DNA from: Methylicorpusculum sp. | GTDB lineage: Bacteria; Pseudomonadota; Gammaproteobacteria; Methylococcales; Methylomonadaceae | Direction: 5' to 3' | DNA length: 64,000 nt | Assembly: GCF_030651835.1 (NCBI RefSeq) | Contig: NZ_JAUSBX010000036.1 | Coordinates: 21,171-85,170 of the forward strand | In this document: positions 9,059-17,054 of the stretch, piece after piece | How the letters are laid out: each line of letters opens with the position of its first letter | Numbering within the stretch: position 1 is the stretch's first letter | Translations under genes and position numbers: made by a program | Notes under the pieces: generated by a model | What the model was told of the DNA's origin: nothing | The model's input: the letters and a program-made list of their open reading frames with translations, nothing else | Databases searched by the model: none

Positions 9059-9547
9059 TTAGTTGAAATAAGACGCCAGCCACAACCTGAATCTTAAACC
9101 GAATTCCGTACTGTAACCTATTGATGAAAAAACGATATGACCGTTTTTATTAAGGAAAAATATCGCCGGCACACCTTTGATGCCGTAACGTTTTGCCGCA
9201 GCACCATCGGCATCGTTCACGGTGGGCCAGTTCAAATTACGGCTGGCTAGATAGCGATTTACCTGCTCGGTGGGGCCTGAATTAAGCGCCACAGTAATTC
9301 CAGGCGTATCTTGTAAAACCTTTGACATTGAACTTTGCATCATGCCGCACAACCCGCACCAATCAGCCCAAAAATAGATAATTCCTCCACCCTTAGGCAT
9401 AACGGATTCTGTGGGCAGACCCGCAATAGTCTGTTCAGCCAGTTGCGGCGGCACTCCTGAGACCAGCCCCCGATTGAACAGGAATTGGCCTGAAAACAGC
9501 ACGATAATGACGATACCATACAGAATGGCGTGTTTAAGCCACTTCAT
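9059..9547 (-). CDS. Membrane-anchored thioredoxin-like protein disulfide oxidoreductase
   Basis: A 162-residue protein with one N-terminal membrane segment (about residues 7-26) and a periplasmic thioredoxin fold. The redox motif is WADWCGLCG. A KGVPAIFF stretch gives the cis-proline loop (GVP) that lies opposite the CXXC. The fold and anchor match TlpA/ScsD-type periplasmic oxidoreductases that reduce or oxidise substrate disulfides. The partner is not evident. Its start overlaps the stop of the upstream metallopeptidase gene by one base, so the two are co-transcribed. Confidence 0.85.
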   Translation of the reverse strand: MKWLKHAILYGIVIIVLFSGQFLFNRGLVSGVPPQLAEQTIAGLPTESVMPKGGGIIYFWADWCGLCGMMQSSMSKVLQDTPGITVALNSGPTEQVNRYLASRNLNWPTVNDADGAAAKRYGIKGVPAIFFLNKNGHIVFSSIGYSTEFGLRFRLWLASYFN

Positions 9548-10299
9548 TAAAGCCCCATCAGTAAATGGCCGCCATTGATCTTAAGCCACTGCCGCAGAGT
9601 CTTGTACTCAGGCATATGTTCAGCAACCAGCTCCCAAAACTGACTCGAATGATTACGGTGTTTAATGTGACACAATTCGTGCACGACGACATATTCCAAT
9701 ACTTCCGGAGGCGCCAGGATCAGCAGCCAATTCAAATTGATATCGTTATAAACTCCGCAGCTACCCCAGCGGCTTTTTTGAGTTTTAATTTTGATACTCC
9801 GGGGATAAAGTCCATATCTTGCCGCATGTTTGTCAACACACTGCTCCACCATGCGTTTAGCTTCAAGCTTTAGCCAGCGCGTAAACGCCGAGCGAATAGC
9901 TTCGTGCAGGTCAGCTTCCAATAAGGTATGCGGAACCGACGCAATAAAATGACCGGTGAATTCCAAAGTTATTTTTTTGCGCTTAACTGGAACGATAACC
10001 AGCGGATAACTTCGATCCCGATATGGCAATAAAGCGCCATGGGTATAAGTGGCAGGTGCCAGGCTGCGGAGATTTTCCCGCCGGTTTTTAAGCCGCTCTT
10101 GAGTGCTCAACACCCAGTCCTGTTTTTCCGATACGAAACGATGAATACTTTGTTCCGAAACGCCGTGCGGGGCGATAACCTCAACCTGTTGAGACGTCAC
10201 GCGCAAGCGCACAAGGCGAGCCCGTTTGCTGCGAAGAATCTGATAGGGAAACGGTAACGTATTGATGACTGGAACTCTATTGAATAGCATCTCTATCAA
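9547..10299 (-). CDS. YgjP-like M48-type metallopeptidase (DUF45)
   Basis: The 250-residue protein carries the zinc-binding HELCH motif (in VVVHELCHIKHRNHS) and the WGSC motif (KSRWGSCGVYNDINLNW) that define the DUF45/YgjP/WLM group of predicted zinc-dependent peptidases. No signal peptide or membrane segment is visible, so it should be cytosolic. Substrates of the family are largely unknown. It is followed directly, with a one-base overlap, by the thioredoxin-like gene. Confidence 0.88.
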   Translation of the reverse strand: MIEMLFNRVPVINTLPFPYQILRSKRARLVRLRVTSQQVEVIAPHGVSEQSIHRFVSEKQDWVLSTQERLKNRRENLRSLAPATYTHGALLPYRDRSYPLVIVPVKRKKITLEFTGHFIASVPHTLLEADLHEAIRSAFTRWLKLEAKRMVEQCVDKHAARYGLYPRSIKIKTQKSRWGSCGVYNDINLNWLLILAPPEVLEYVVVHELCHIKHRNHSSQFWELVAEHMPEYKTLRQWLKINGGHLLMGL

Positions 10300-10345
10300 T
10301 GCATCGCGCGATGCGAAAGCATACTCAAGTTATTGGAGCCCATGC

Positions 10346-10741
10346 TTATTCGTCCTTGTTAATCATATGCGTCGCCAATTCCTGCAAAGCCTGACTTAGA
10401 TTTTCCCGGAATTCCGGATCAAGCGGCAATTCGTTTAGCGCCTTATTCATACAAAACATCCATTGATCGCGTTCACTTGACCCTATTTCGAATGAAAAGT
10501 GCCGCATTCTGAGCCGGGGATGGCCGTATTGCTCGACAAACAGATCGGGACCTCCCAGCCATCCGGACAGAAACTTGAACAATTTGTCCCGCGCGCCATT
10601 CAAGTTTTTCTGATGGATAGCGCGAATACCGCGCGCTTCAGGCAGGGTATCCATAAAAAAATAAAACCGGTCAACCAGGCTTTGAATACCTTGCTCGCCG
10701 CCAACGAGTTGATAAGGGGTTATAGTGGGAGTTGCTGACAT
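10346..10741 (-). CDS. Group II truncated haemoglobin
   Basis: From the ATG at 10741 (MSATPTITPYQLVGG) the protein is about 131 residues, right for a 2-on-2 globin. Recognisable pieces are the VDRFYFFMD B helix with its tyrosine, the LFKFLSGWLGGP E helix region, and YGHPRLRMRHFSFEIG carrying the proximal histidine, the last typical of group II (GlbO-like). These bind oxygen or NO and are linked to nitrosative or oxidative stress or oxygen supply to respiratory enzymes. An upstream TTG would add four residues but has no better ribosome-binding site. Confidence 0.9.
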   Translation of the reverse strand: MSATPTITPYQLVGGEQGIQSLVDRFYFFMDTLPEARGIRAIHQKNLNGARDKLFKFLSGWLGGPDLFVEQYGHPRLRMRHFSFEIGSSERDQWMFCMNKALNELPLDPEFRENLSQALQELATHMINKDE

Positions 10742-10753
10742 ATCTCTGATCAA

Positions 10754-11080
10754 AAGTTGTTAATGAAGTTATTGTACTTTTATAAGCCTTGAACGCGAAA
10801 CTGACATCGCACAAACCTGCAATTCCCAGTTTAAGGATAAAAAGGGGGACTTAAGCTTTGCGGGGTTGGGTTTACGGCGCTCCTCGCAAGGCTTACGCCA
10901 CACCTCAAAGCTACATAAAAATTCAAACTGGAAATTTCTGTTACACAGATTCCCTGCCAAATGGAATTTAATTGATTACTCCGTAGATTTCGGGTAAGGA
11001 CTTACAAATGAAATGAAACTCTTGTACCATTGCATGGTCTAGGAATTGTATTTTTTAACTTTCAACAGGAGTTTATCTCT
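10754..11080. other. Intergenic region upstream of the yccA-like gene
   Basis: This contains no gene I can support. It holds one copy of a dispersed repeat (10820-10865), framed by an imperfect inverted repeat (CAATTCCCAGTTTAAGG near 10820 and CAAACTGGAAATTTCTG near 10924). The rest is presumably the promoter of the plus-strand yccA-like gene; no convincing -35/-10 pair stands out. Confidence 0.4.
10820..10865 (+). repeat. Dispersed repeat, copy 1
   Basis: The 46 bases here match those at 34291-34337 at most positions, including ATAAAAA, GGGGG and a TAAGCTTTGCGGGG core. This copy is flanked by an imperfect inverted repeat, so it may form a long hairpin. Two intergenic copies in one 64-kb window suggest a family with more copies in the genome. 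Confidence 0.6.
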
Positions 11081-11749
11081 ATGCGTTTAAATACCGCTGT
11101 ATCACGTCCGGAATCAAGTATTCTGGCGACGAACAAATTACTGAGAAACACCTATATGTTGTTGTCCATGACGTTGCTATTCAGCGCAATGACAGCTGGC
11201 GCGTCCATGGCATTTGATTTACCCCATCCGGGCATGATCGTGACCTTAGTTGGCTATTTTGGACTGTTATTCTTAACGACTAAATTTCGTAACAGCGCTC
11301 TGGGTCTGGTGTGCGTTTTTGCGTTAACCGGCTTTATGGGTTTGACCCTGGGTCCAATTTTGACCATGTATATAAAAGCCTTTAGCAATGGTCATGAATT
11401 GATCATGACCGCGCTGGGTGGCACGGGTGTCATCTTCTTGGGCTTGTCCGGTTATGCTCTGACGACCCGTAAAGATTTCAGCTTTATGGGCGGATTTCTG
11501 ATGGTTGGCATTCTGGTCGCTTTTCTGGCAGGTATCGGCGCAGTGGTATTTTCCATGCCCGCTTTGTCACTGGCTGTATCGGCGATGTTTATTCTGTTGA
11601 TGTCAGGCATGATCCTGTTTCAAACCAGCGCGCTGGTTAATGGTGGAGAAGACAATTACATTATGGCAACAGTTTCCCTGTACGTATCCATCTACAACTT
11701 GTTCTTGAGCTTGTTGCAGATTCTGGGCGTATTTGGTGGTGATGAATAA
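11081..11749 (+). CDS. yccA: Bax inhibitor-1/YccA-family integral membrane protein
   Basis: A 222-residue membrane protein with about seven hydrophobic segments, ending LLQILGVFGGDE as in bacterial BI-1/YccA proteins. The start at 11081 is preceded by CAGGAG at the right distance. YccA of E. coli binds and modulates the FtsH protease; other members are proton-sensitive calcium leak channels. The E. coli role cannot be assumed here. The C-terminal stop overlaps the start of the next gene. Confidence 0.88.
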   Translation: MRLNTAVSRPESSILATNKLLRNTYMLLSMTLLFSAMTAGASMAFDLPHPGMIVTLVGYFGLLFLTTKFRNSALGLVCVFALTGFMGLTLGPILTMYIKAFSNGHELIMTALGGTGVIFLGLSGYALTTRKDFSFMGGFLMVGILVAFLAGIGAVVFSMPALSLAVSAMFILLMSGMILFQTSALVNGGEDNYIMATVSLYVSIYNLFLSLLQILGVFGGDE

Positions 11750-12338
11750 AGCGTTATTTATTTTAATAAAAAGCCCGGCCAAAACCGGGCTTTTTATTGT
11801 TTGGATGTTGCTGCTTTCGGCGTGCGAAACACCCAAAACGCCGGAGCAAGTCACGGCGGCATTCTGGCAGGCGATGATAGAGAAGGACGTGGAAACAGCG
11901 ATACAGTTTGTTACCACCGATAGTCAGTCCCTCGTTTCCGCAGATGCCCATGAATTTCCAGACAATGCTTCAGTTGCAACCGGCCGTATTGTTATTGAAG
12001 ATCAACATGCATCGGTCGAAACATTTATTGTCCCTGAAGATACCAACAGCTTGAGACAATCTTTTTATACCGAGTTACAAAAAGAAGGCGAAACATGGAA
12101 AGTCGACTTCAGACAAACCATTAACGCTATTCCCGGCTATGCCTTAGGCCAATTATTTAAAAGCCTGAAAGGTATCGGCGAAAATCTGAACAAACAATTA
12201 GAAGAGCAAATGCCCCTATTCGAGAAAGAAATCGAATCGCTTGGCCGTGAACTGGAAAAACAAAAGCAAGAGCTTGAAAAAAGGCTAGAAAAGCTATTCC
12301 CACCCAGTCAACCCAAGGGCAAGCCGGATTCAATCTGA
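11742..12338 (+). CDS. Predicted lipoprotein with NTF2-like (DUF4878-type) fold and C-terminal coiled coil
   Basis: The ATG at 11742 overlaps the stop of the yccA-like gene. The leader MNKALFILIKSPAK, then TGLFIVWMLLLSAC, ends in a lipobox with cysteine 28, so the product should be lipid-anchored. Residues 30-125 (PEQVTAAFWQAMIEKDVETA onward) look like an NTF2-like DUF4878 domain. The last 60 residues are a charged coiled coil (EKEIESLGRELEKQKQELEK). Oddly, an intrinsic terminator hairpin lies inside the leader-coding part. An alternative ATG at 11805 would leave too short a leader. Function unknown. Confidence 0.72.
   Translation: MNKALFILIKSPAKTGLFIVWMLLLSACETPKTPEQVTAAFWQAMIEKDVETAIQFVTTDSQSLVSADAHEFPDNASVATGRIVIEDQHASVETFIVPEDTNSLRQSFYTELQKEGETWKVDFRQTINAIPGYALGQLFKSLKGIGENLNKQLEEQMPLFEKEIESLGRELEKQKQELEKRLEKLFPPSQPKGKPDSI
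11768..11795 (+). terminator. Intrinsic terminator after yccA, inside the next gene's signal-peptide codons
   Basis: An 11-bp perfect stem AAAAAGCCCGG / CCGGGCTTTTT with a six-base loop, followed by more T and A. It fits the end of the yccA transcript. It starts only 26 bases into the following lipoprotein gene, so read-through, coupling with translating ribosomes, or a separate start would be needed to express that gene. Confidence 0.85.
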
Positions 12339-12396
12339 ATGCGGGATCTTGATTAACCACCCATCCTCGACAACCGTTCCCGTTAATCTGATAACA

Positions 12397-12984
12397 ATGA
12401 CAGGCATTAAACTTTTTGTTGGGCTAGGCAATCCCGGCTCACAATACGAAAATACCCGGCATAATGCCGGTTTTTGGTGGATAGACCAGATTGTTCAGTC
12501 GACCGGAACCCGCATGAACAATGAAGCCAAGTTTTTTGGCATTGCCGGAAAACTTATTGAAAACAACCAGGAGGCTTGGCTTCTCAAACCGACAACTTTC
12601 ATGAATTTAAGCGGCCGTTCGGTCAGTGCCTTAGCGAAATTCTACAAAATTCCGGCCGAACAAATACTGGTGATTCATGACGAACTGGACTTGCCGCCCG
12701 GTACTTGCAAGCTAAAAAAAGGCGGAGGACATGGCGGACACAATGGCTTGAAGGATATCGCGGCTCAACTGGGCACGAATGATTTTTGGCGATTGAGACT
12801 GGGAATTGGCCATCCGGGTGACAGAAATGCGGTAGTCAATTTCGTCCTGCATCCTCCGTCCAAAACCGAATGGCAACTCATTACCCAAACGATTGATGAA
12901 AGCGCAACGCTTTTAAATCAGTTACTGCAAGGACAAACCGAACAAGCGATGATGAAGTTGCATACTAAAATCGGGCAAAAATAA
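12397..12984 (+). CDS. pth: Peptidyl-tRNA hydrolase
   Basis: Pth releases peptides from prematurely dissociated peptidyl-tRNA and is essential in bacteria. From the ATG at 12397 (MTGIKLFVGLGNPG) the 195-residue protein matches the family length. It has the catalytic histidine in NTRHNAGFWW, the conserved KPTTFMNLSGRSV and the VIHDELDLPPG segment with its catalytic aspartate. An in-frame start 48 bases upstream would add a tail that family members lack, so I use 12397. The usual neighbours (rplY, ychF) are not here. Confidence 0.96.
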   Translation: MTGIKLFVGLGNPGSQYENTRHNAGFWWIDQIVQSTGTRMNNEAKFFGIAGKLIENNQEAWLLKPTTFMNLSGRSVSALAKFYKIPAEQILVIHDELDLPPGTCKLKKGGGHGGHNGLKDIAAQLGTNDFWRLRLGIGHPGDRNAVVNFVLHPPSKTEWQLITQTIDESATLLNQLLQGQTEQAMMKLHTKIGQK

Positions 12985-13066
12985 CGAAATAGGCAAGGCT
13001 CGCTCTTCCAAAATACACTTTACCGGCTGCGTACTCTGTAATAAATTTGCGCACCATGTCTTTTTA

Positions 13067-13085
13067 AGTACAATAATACGTACCT
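13067..13085. promoter_or_regulatory. Promoter and likely autorepression operator of yefM-yoeB
   Basis: A short inverted repeat (AGTAC, eight bases, GTACCT) overlaps a TACAAT -10-like box at 13069-13074, with a TTGCGC -35-like box 16 bases upstream. YefM-YoeB complexes repress their own promoter by binding paired palindromes with TAC/GTA ends, so this is a plausible operator. It lies about 22 bases before the yefM start. Confidence 0.5.
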
Positions 13086-13106
13086 AAATAGTTTAAGAGC
13101 TTAACA

Positions 13107-13361
13107 ATGGATACCATCAGTTATTCAAATTTTCGCAGTCATCTGGCTAGCACGTTAGACAAGGTCAATGACGACCATGTGCCAATCATGATAACCCGCC
13201 AAAATGGCAAACCTGCCGTAATCATTTCTTTGGAAGATTTTAAATCTTACGAAGAAACCGCTTACCTTATGGCAAGCCCGAAAAATGCCGCGCGCCTGAA
13301 TCAGGCAATCGCTGAAATAGAAGCCGGAAAAACCGTTCAACACCTTATTTTAGACGAATGA
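13107..13361 (+). CDS. yefM: YefM-type antitoxin (Phd/YefM family)
   Basis: An 84-residue protein starting MDTISYSNFRSHLASTLDKV and continuing DHVPIMITRQNGKPAVIISL, the standard N-terminal dimerisation and DNA-binding half of YefM. The SYEETAYLMASPKNAARL stretch is the toxin-binding tail. It binds and inactivates YoeB and, with it, represses the operon. Its stop overlaps the toxin start by four bases. Confidence 0.93.
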   Translation: MDTISYSNFRSHLASTLDKVNDDHVPIMITRQNGKPAVIISLEDFKSYEETAYLMASPKNAARLNQAIAEIEAGKTVQHLILDE

Positions 13362-13612
13362 TTTTGTCGTGGGCAGAGACGGCATGGGAAGATTACCTTT
13401 ATTGGCAAGCAACCGACAAAAAAGTGTTAAAACGCATCAACCTCCTTATTACGGACATTCAACGGCATCCATTTTCAGGCTTAGGTGATCCCGAACCATT
13501 GCGGCATAACTGGACAGGCTATTGGTCGCGCCGTATCGACCGAGAACATCGGATCGTTTACAGAGCCTCCGACGAGGCCATCATGATTGCTCAATGCCGT
13601 TATCATTATTAA
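13358..13612 (+). CDS. yoeB: YoeB-type mRNA interferase toxin
   Basis: An 84-residue RelE-fold toxin that cleaves mRNA in the ribosomal A site. The start overlaps yefM by four bases. Conserved YoeB features are AWEDYLYWQATDKKVLKRIN at the N-terminus, HPFSGLGDPEPL with the catalytic glutamate, SRRIDREHRIVYR with the catalytic arginine, and the CRYHY end with the catalytic histidine. No damage is visible, so the pair should be functional. Confidence 0.94.
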   Translation: MILSWAETAWEDYLYWQATDKKVLKRINLLITDIQRHPFSGLGDPEPLRHNWTGYWSRRIDREHRIVYRASDEAIMIAQCRYHY

Positions 13613-13673
13613 ACTATCTGGCTTGCACAATAGGCAGGCTGTAATTTCATATTATTTCTTCGGACAGATGCAC

Positions 13674-14138
13674 TTATAGCATCAGCCATTCGTCGAAAAA
13701 GGCGGCTTGGCCTCGATAAACGCCTGAATCATCCAAAAGATTCCATACCACTGCGTTTTTGATCATAAACCGTCTGCCGTTTTTGGAAATGCGGATGCCC
13801 TGATAATCATTGATATAGCCTTGCTTACTGACCAACGCCAAAAGACGGTTGCGTTCATCCTGATTAACCGTCTCAGCGGAAAGCCGGGAAGGTGTTTTGA
13901 TCAATTCTTCCCAACTCATTTCAAACAGTTCAAGGGCTTTGGCATTTCCATAATTAAACACGGGATCGGCCTGTGTGTCGTGGGAAACCACCGCAAATGG
14001 CGCAAAATAAAGCATCTCCCCCATTTCAGTGTTATCGCCGTTTTCAGTCAGCAAGGGCTTGTTAAGCACCTTTTCAAAACTACGACCGATTAATCGGACA
14101 TGTTCTTGATAAAAGTGATTTTCTCGACAAGGATGCAT
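13674..14138 (-). CDS. MEKHLA-domain (PAS-like) protein
   Basis: A 154-residue single-domain protein. The core VFNYGNAKALELFEMSWEEL and a C-terminal segment around KNAVVWNLLDDSGVYRGQAA match the MEKHLA domain, a PAS-related fold found in plant HD-ZIP III factors and as stand-alone bacterial proteins. No output domain is attached. It is the last gene of the minus-strand chemotaxis array, 25 bases after the DUF2802 gene, but a chemotaxis role is only inferred from position. The ligand is unknown. Confidence 0.8.
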   Translation of the reverse strand: MHPCRENHFYQEHVRLIGRSFEKVLNKPLLTENGDNTEMGEMLYFAPFAVVSHDTQADPVFNYGNAKALELFEMSWEELIKTPSRLSAETVNQDERNRLLALVSKQGYINDYQGIRISKNGRRFMIKNAVVWNLLDDSGVYRGQAAFFDEWLML

Positions 14139-14163
14139 GAGTTATCCGCTTAAAACTGTTTTA

Positions 14164-14544
14164 TTACGTTCGATTTCTGTGTAGCCGGATCAATAACACC
14201 GCTTCGTCACGGCTCATATTAAACTGCTGCATCAGATCTTCTGCACTGGCGCCGTTATGCGCTTGCTGGATAGCGCCATAATAGGGCTGTGAAGCTTGGG
14301 AAAGCTGTTCCACCTCGGCCAGTTTTTCAAAGAGTTCTGTCACGGCATCATCGACATCAGTCAATCGTTGATCAACGGTTACGGATGCGGTGCATAAGCC
14401 CACCATATCCCGGTTAAGCGTGTTGACGACGTCCTGCAAGGTCAGAAGCTTTTTTTTAAGCTTATGATGGCGGACTAAAAGCCAGGTTAGGAAAATACAA
14501 TTCAGCACGAACAACCCTATGCCGACCAGAATTACATCATTCAT
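14164..14544 (-). CDS. DUF2802 protein at the end of the chemotaxis operon
   Basis: A 126-residue protein with one N-terminal membrane helix (about 4-25), a coiled coil, and a C-terminal helix-turn-helix-like DUF2802 segment (NGASAEDLMQQFNMSRDEA, then VLLIRLH). Genes of this family regularly follow cheW at the end of the polar-flagellar chemotaxis cluster of Pseudomonas and relatives. Its function is not established. The start overlaps the stop of the preceding 55-codon ORF by one base. Confidence 0.82.
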   Translation of the reverse strand: MNDVILVGIGLFVLNCIFLTWLLVRHHKLKKKLLTLQDVVNTLNRDMVGLCTASVTVDQRLTDVDDAVTELFEKLAEVEQLSQASQPYYGAIQQAHNGASAEDLMQQFNMSRDEAVLLIRLHRNRT

Positions 14545-14711
14545 TAAACCACTTCATCAATATGCTGCAAAGGTTCATTATCCCCGCTGGAATCCTCCTC
14601 TTTATCCGGATTTTGCGAATGCGGCGGATTTTTTTTGTTACGCTCTTCGTCTTTTTCGACTCTCGCGGGCCTAATGATAGGATAAGCAGGAATTATAGGC
14701 TTAATTTCCAT
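14544..14711 (-). CDS. Small proline-rich hypothetical protein between cheW and the DUF2802 gene
   Basis: The ATG at 14711 gives 55 residues beginning MEIKPIIPAYPIIRPARVEK, followed by a strongly charged, disordered-looking tail. A longer upstream start would overlap cheW and begins with poor codons, so 14711 is preferred. Short ORFs with this proline-rich start occur next to cheW in related flagellar clusters. The one-base overlap with the next gene supports translation. No function can be assigned. Confidence 0.6.
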   Translation of the reverse strand: MEIKPIIPAYPIIRPARVEKDEERNKKNPPHSQNPDKEEDSSGDNEPLQHIDEVV

Positions 14712-14760
14712 CGCATGACCCTCAATCGTCTTTGCATCCGAAACACGGATGCAACAAAGG

Positions 14761-15237
14761 CTAAAACAGATCCAATTCGGCTTTTTCCTCGTCACTCAAA
14801 AACCGGTTAAGATCAACCAAAATCAGAAGCTCATTTTCACGGCTTGTCACGCCTTGAATATAGCGTGACGTATCTTCGTTACCTACGTTAGGAGCCGTCT
14901 CAATATCAGAGGCTCTCAATTCAACAACTTCGGCAACACTATCGACAAGAATACCAATGATATGGGCTTCAGTCTCAATGATCACAATTCGGGAATTATC
15001 ATCCGTTTCTTTCGTATAGAGCCCGAAACGGTTACGCGTGTCAATAACAGTAACCACATTGCCACGTAAATTAATAATTCCCAACACATAAGATGGCGCA
15101 CCAGGCACGGGAGCAATTTCTGCAACGCGCAATACTTCCTGTACTTGCATGACATTAATGCCGTATTTTTCGTCTCCTAAACGAAAAGTGACCCATTGCA
15201 TGATTGGATTATTTTGTTTCTCTTCGGACAACTTCAT
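14761..15237 (-). CDS. cheW: Chemotaxis coupling protein CheW
   Basis: CheW links chemoreceptors to the CheA kinase. The 158-residue sequence is a canonical CheW: WVTFRLGDEKYGINVMQVQE, then APSYVLGIINLRGNVVTVID with the receptor-binding arginine region, and RIVIIETEAHIIGILVDSV. Strand order is complete. It follows parP with a 98-base gap, so it may also have its own promoter. Confidence 0.96.
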   Translation of the reverse strand: MKLSEEKQNNPIMQWVTFRLGDEKYGINVMQVQEVLRVAEIAPVPGAPSYVLGIINLRGNVVTVIDTRNRFGLYTKETDDNSRIVIIETEAHIIGILVDSVAEVVELRASDIETAPNVGNEDTSRYIQGVTSRENELLILVDLNRFLSDEEKAELDLF

Positions 15238-15335
15238 TCCTAATTACTCCCTATCGATAAAATTTTAGTAAATACTGCAATTCCATCCCTGACCTCAGTA
15301 TCAACGCATAAAAATACGGTGTGCCAATAATTCAG

Positions 15336-16247
15336 TTAGCTGCTTAACCTTCGAGGTGTCAGCAAATTGACATCGACGACCGCAGCCAATCCGTCGATGA
15401 CGGTTCCGATTAACCAGGGCCTTTTTTTTCTATAAGTCCGCCAGCGCACCTGCTCAGGCAGCAACTTGCCGATATTCAGTAATTCGTCACACGCCAGCGC
15501 CCAATTGCCATCCTTGGTTATCAATAAACTTTTAAAAGGCTGTTCCAGCAGATTTCTTTGCTGGCCAATCACCTTTCCAAATATCAGTTGTCCGGTATCC
15601 AGGACCCCTACATTCTTTTCATGTTCCTGCAACAAACCCATAAACCAGGAAGGTTGACCGGGAACCGAACGTGTTTCGCCATCAAATTTTAACGTGCGGG
15701 AAAGCTCTGTTAAAGGCGTAGCCAATACCAATTGGTCCACTTTAAAAAACAAGGCCTGAAATTCATACCGAGTCCAGTCGGGCATAACAGCCAATGGTCT
15801 GACGACTTTCGACTCAGGCAGTTTGACAGTCACTTTTTTCTTGGCCTGAGGCACGATAACCAACTGATTGACCGGCTTGATGTCCAGCTCAGTCGCTTCC
15901 AGTAACCTTGATACATCGCTCAAGGACGCCTGCAAGGCATCTTCTAAATCGACTCGCGCCTTTAAGCCTGGCGATTTCGTTAAGGTATTCGGTTTTTCCT
16001 TGATTAAGGTAATGGGATTTTGAATTTCTTTTATCAGAGCATTGTCAGCCTGTGAATCAAGCTCTGACATTGAGATGGTTTTTTCCGGTCCAGGGGGCGC
16101 TTTTGTATCCGCATCCGCATCCGTATTGTCTACTTCCACTGAATCGGACGAATCGAAGGGCTCGTCATCCAGTAAGGTCCTCAAGTAAAGATCAAGGGCT
16201 AAATCCTGATGAATAATCTCCCCATTACTTTTTTGATCCGTCATCAC
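15336..16247 (-). CDS. parP: ParP-like protein: CheW-like domain with long N-terminal extension
   Basis: A 303-residue protein whose C-terminal half (about 165-300) is a divergent CheW-like fold (RYEFQALFFKVDQLVLATPL, LVNLRGN replaced by SWFMGLLQEHEKNVGVLDTG). The N-terminal 160 residues are acidic, low in hydrophobics and likely unstructured. This layout, and its place directly after a ParA-type ATPase and before cheW, match ParP of Vibrio, which ties ParC to the CheA arrays at the cell pole. The start overlaps parC by four bases. The ParP name is by context and architecture. Confidence 0.75.
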   Translation of the reverse strand: MMTDQKSNGEIIHQDLALDLYLRTLLDDEPFDSSDSVEVDNTDADADTKAPPGPEKTISMSELDSQADNALIKEIQNPITLIKEKPNTLTKSPGLKARVDLEDALQASLSDVSRLLEATELDIKPVNQLVIVPQAKKKVTVKLPESKVVRPLAVMPDWTRYEFQALFFKVDQLVLATPLTELSRTLKFDGETRSVPGQPSWFMGLLQEHEKNVGVLDTGQLIFGKVIGQQRNLLEQPFKSLLITKDGNWALACDELLNIGKLLPEQVRWRTYRKKRPWLIGTVIDGLAAVVDVNLLTPRRLSS

Positions 16248-17047
16248 ACAACTGCCGATTTATGCGCGTCAGCATGATTGAACAGCAACAACTGATCCAG
16301 CAGTTGTGAATAGGCAGCGACTGATTTAGCCTCCGGCATATAGAGTGAAATAGGCTGACCGGTTTTACTCGCTTCTCTCAGCTTGGTGTCTACCGGTATC
16401 ACCGAATTCCACAAAAACTGGGGATATTTCTCCTGTAAAACATGCAGACTGTCAATCGCGGCCCGTGTTCGCCTGTCAAACATGGTTGGCACGATGGTGT
16501 AATGGGGAGGAGTTGATTTTGCGTGATAAACCATGCCCAAGGTATGCATCATTCTTTCCAAGCCCTTGAGCGCCAGAAACTCGGCCAAGACGGGGATAAT
16601 CAACTGCTCGCAGGCCGCCAAGGCATTAATCATCAGCACACCCAACATAGGTGGACTATCAATCAACACATAATCGTAATCATCCTGAACCTTATTCAAA
16701 GCTCCGCTGATGACCAGGCCCATGCCGCCCATGCCGGCAACCTGTCTATCCAAAGTTGCAATGGCGGTAGCGGCAGGCAGCACACTGAGCCCATCAAAGT
16801 CAGTCTTAACTATATAAGGCGCAGGACCAATATTTCTCTTCTTTTGACTGGCGTCTTGAAAAAGATTGTAAACGCTGCCTTTTATGTTATCGGGATTCAT
16901 CTTGAAGTAACTGGTTAATGCTCCATGCGGATCCAGATCCACTAACAAGGTACGAAACCCCCAAGAGGACAATAAGCCGCCTAACGATATAACCGTGGTT
17001 GTTTTACCAACCCCACCTTTTTGATTGGATACTGCCCAAACTTTCAT
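16244..17047 (-). CDS. parC: ParA/MinD-type ATPase of the chemotaxis cluster (ParC)
   Basis: A 267-residue deviant-Walker ATPase: KVWAVSNQKGGVGKTTTVIS (Walker A), LLVDLDPHGALTSYF and DYVLIDSPPMLGVLM (switch II). In Vibrio and Pseudomonas the orthologue in this exact position (after motD, before the CheW-like gene) directs polar placement and inheritance of chemotaxis arrays. It is not a chromosome-partition ParA, since no parB or parS lies nearby. Note that parC is also the name of a topoisomerase gene; that is not meant here. Confidence 0.85.
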   Translation of the reverse strand: MKVWAVSNQKGGVGKTTTVISLGGLLSSWGFRTLLVDLDPHGALTSYFKMNPDNIKGSVYNLFQDASQKKRNIGPAPYIVKTDFDGLSVLPAATAIATLDRQVAGMGGMGLVISGALNKVQDDYDYVLIDSPPMLGVLMINALAACEQLIIPVLAEFLALKGLERMMHTLGMVYHAKSTPPHYTIVPTMFDRRTRAAIDSLHVLQEKYPQFLWNSVIPVDTKLREASKTGQPISLYMPEAKSVAAYSQLLDQLLLFNHADAHKSAVV

Positions 17048-17054
17048 AGCGTAT

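Noticed and set aside
10769..10960. Minus-strand reading frame in the yccA upstream region
   Set aside because: It is built mostly from the dispersed repeat at 10820-10865 and has no protein-like features.
16244..17047. Chromosome or plasmid partition ParA
   Set aside because: No parB or parS in reach. Its position between motD and the CheW-like gene matches chemotaxis ParC.
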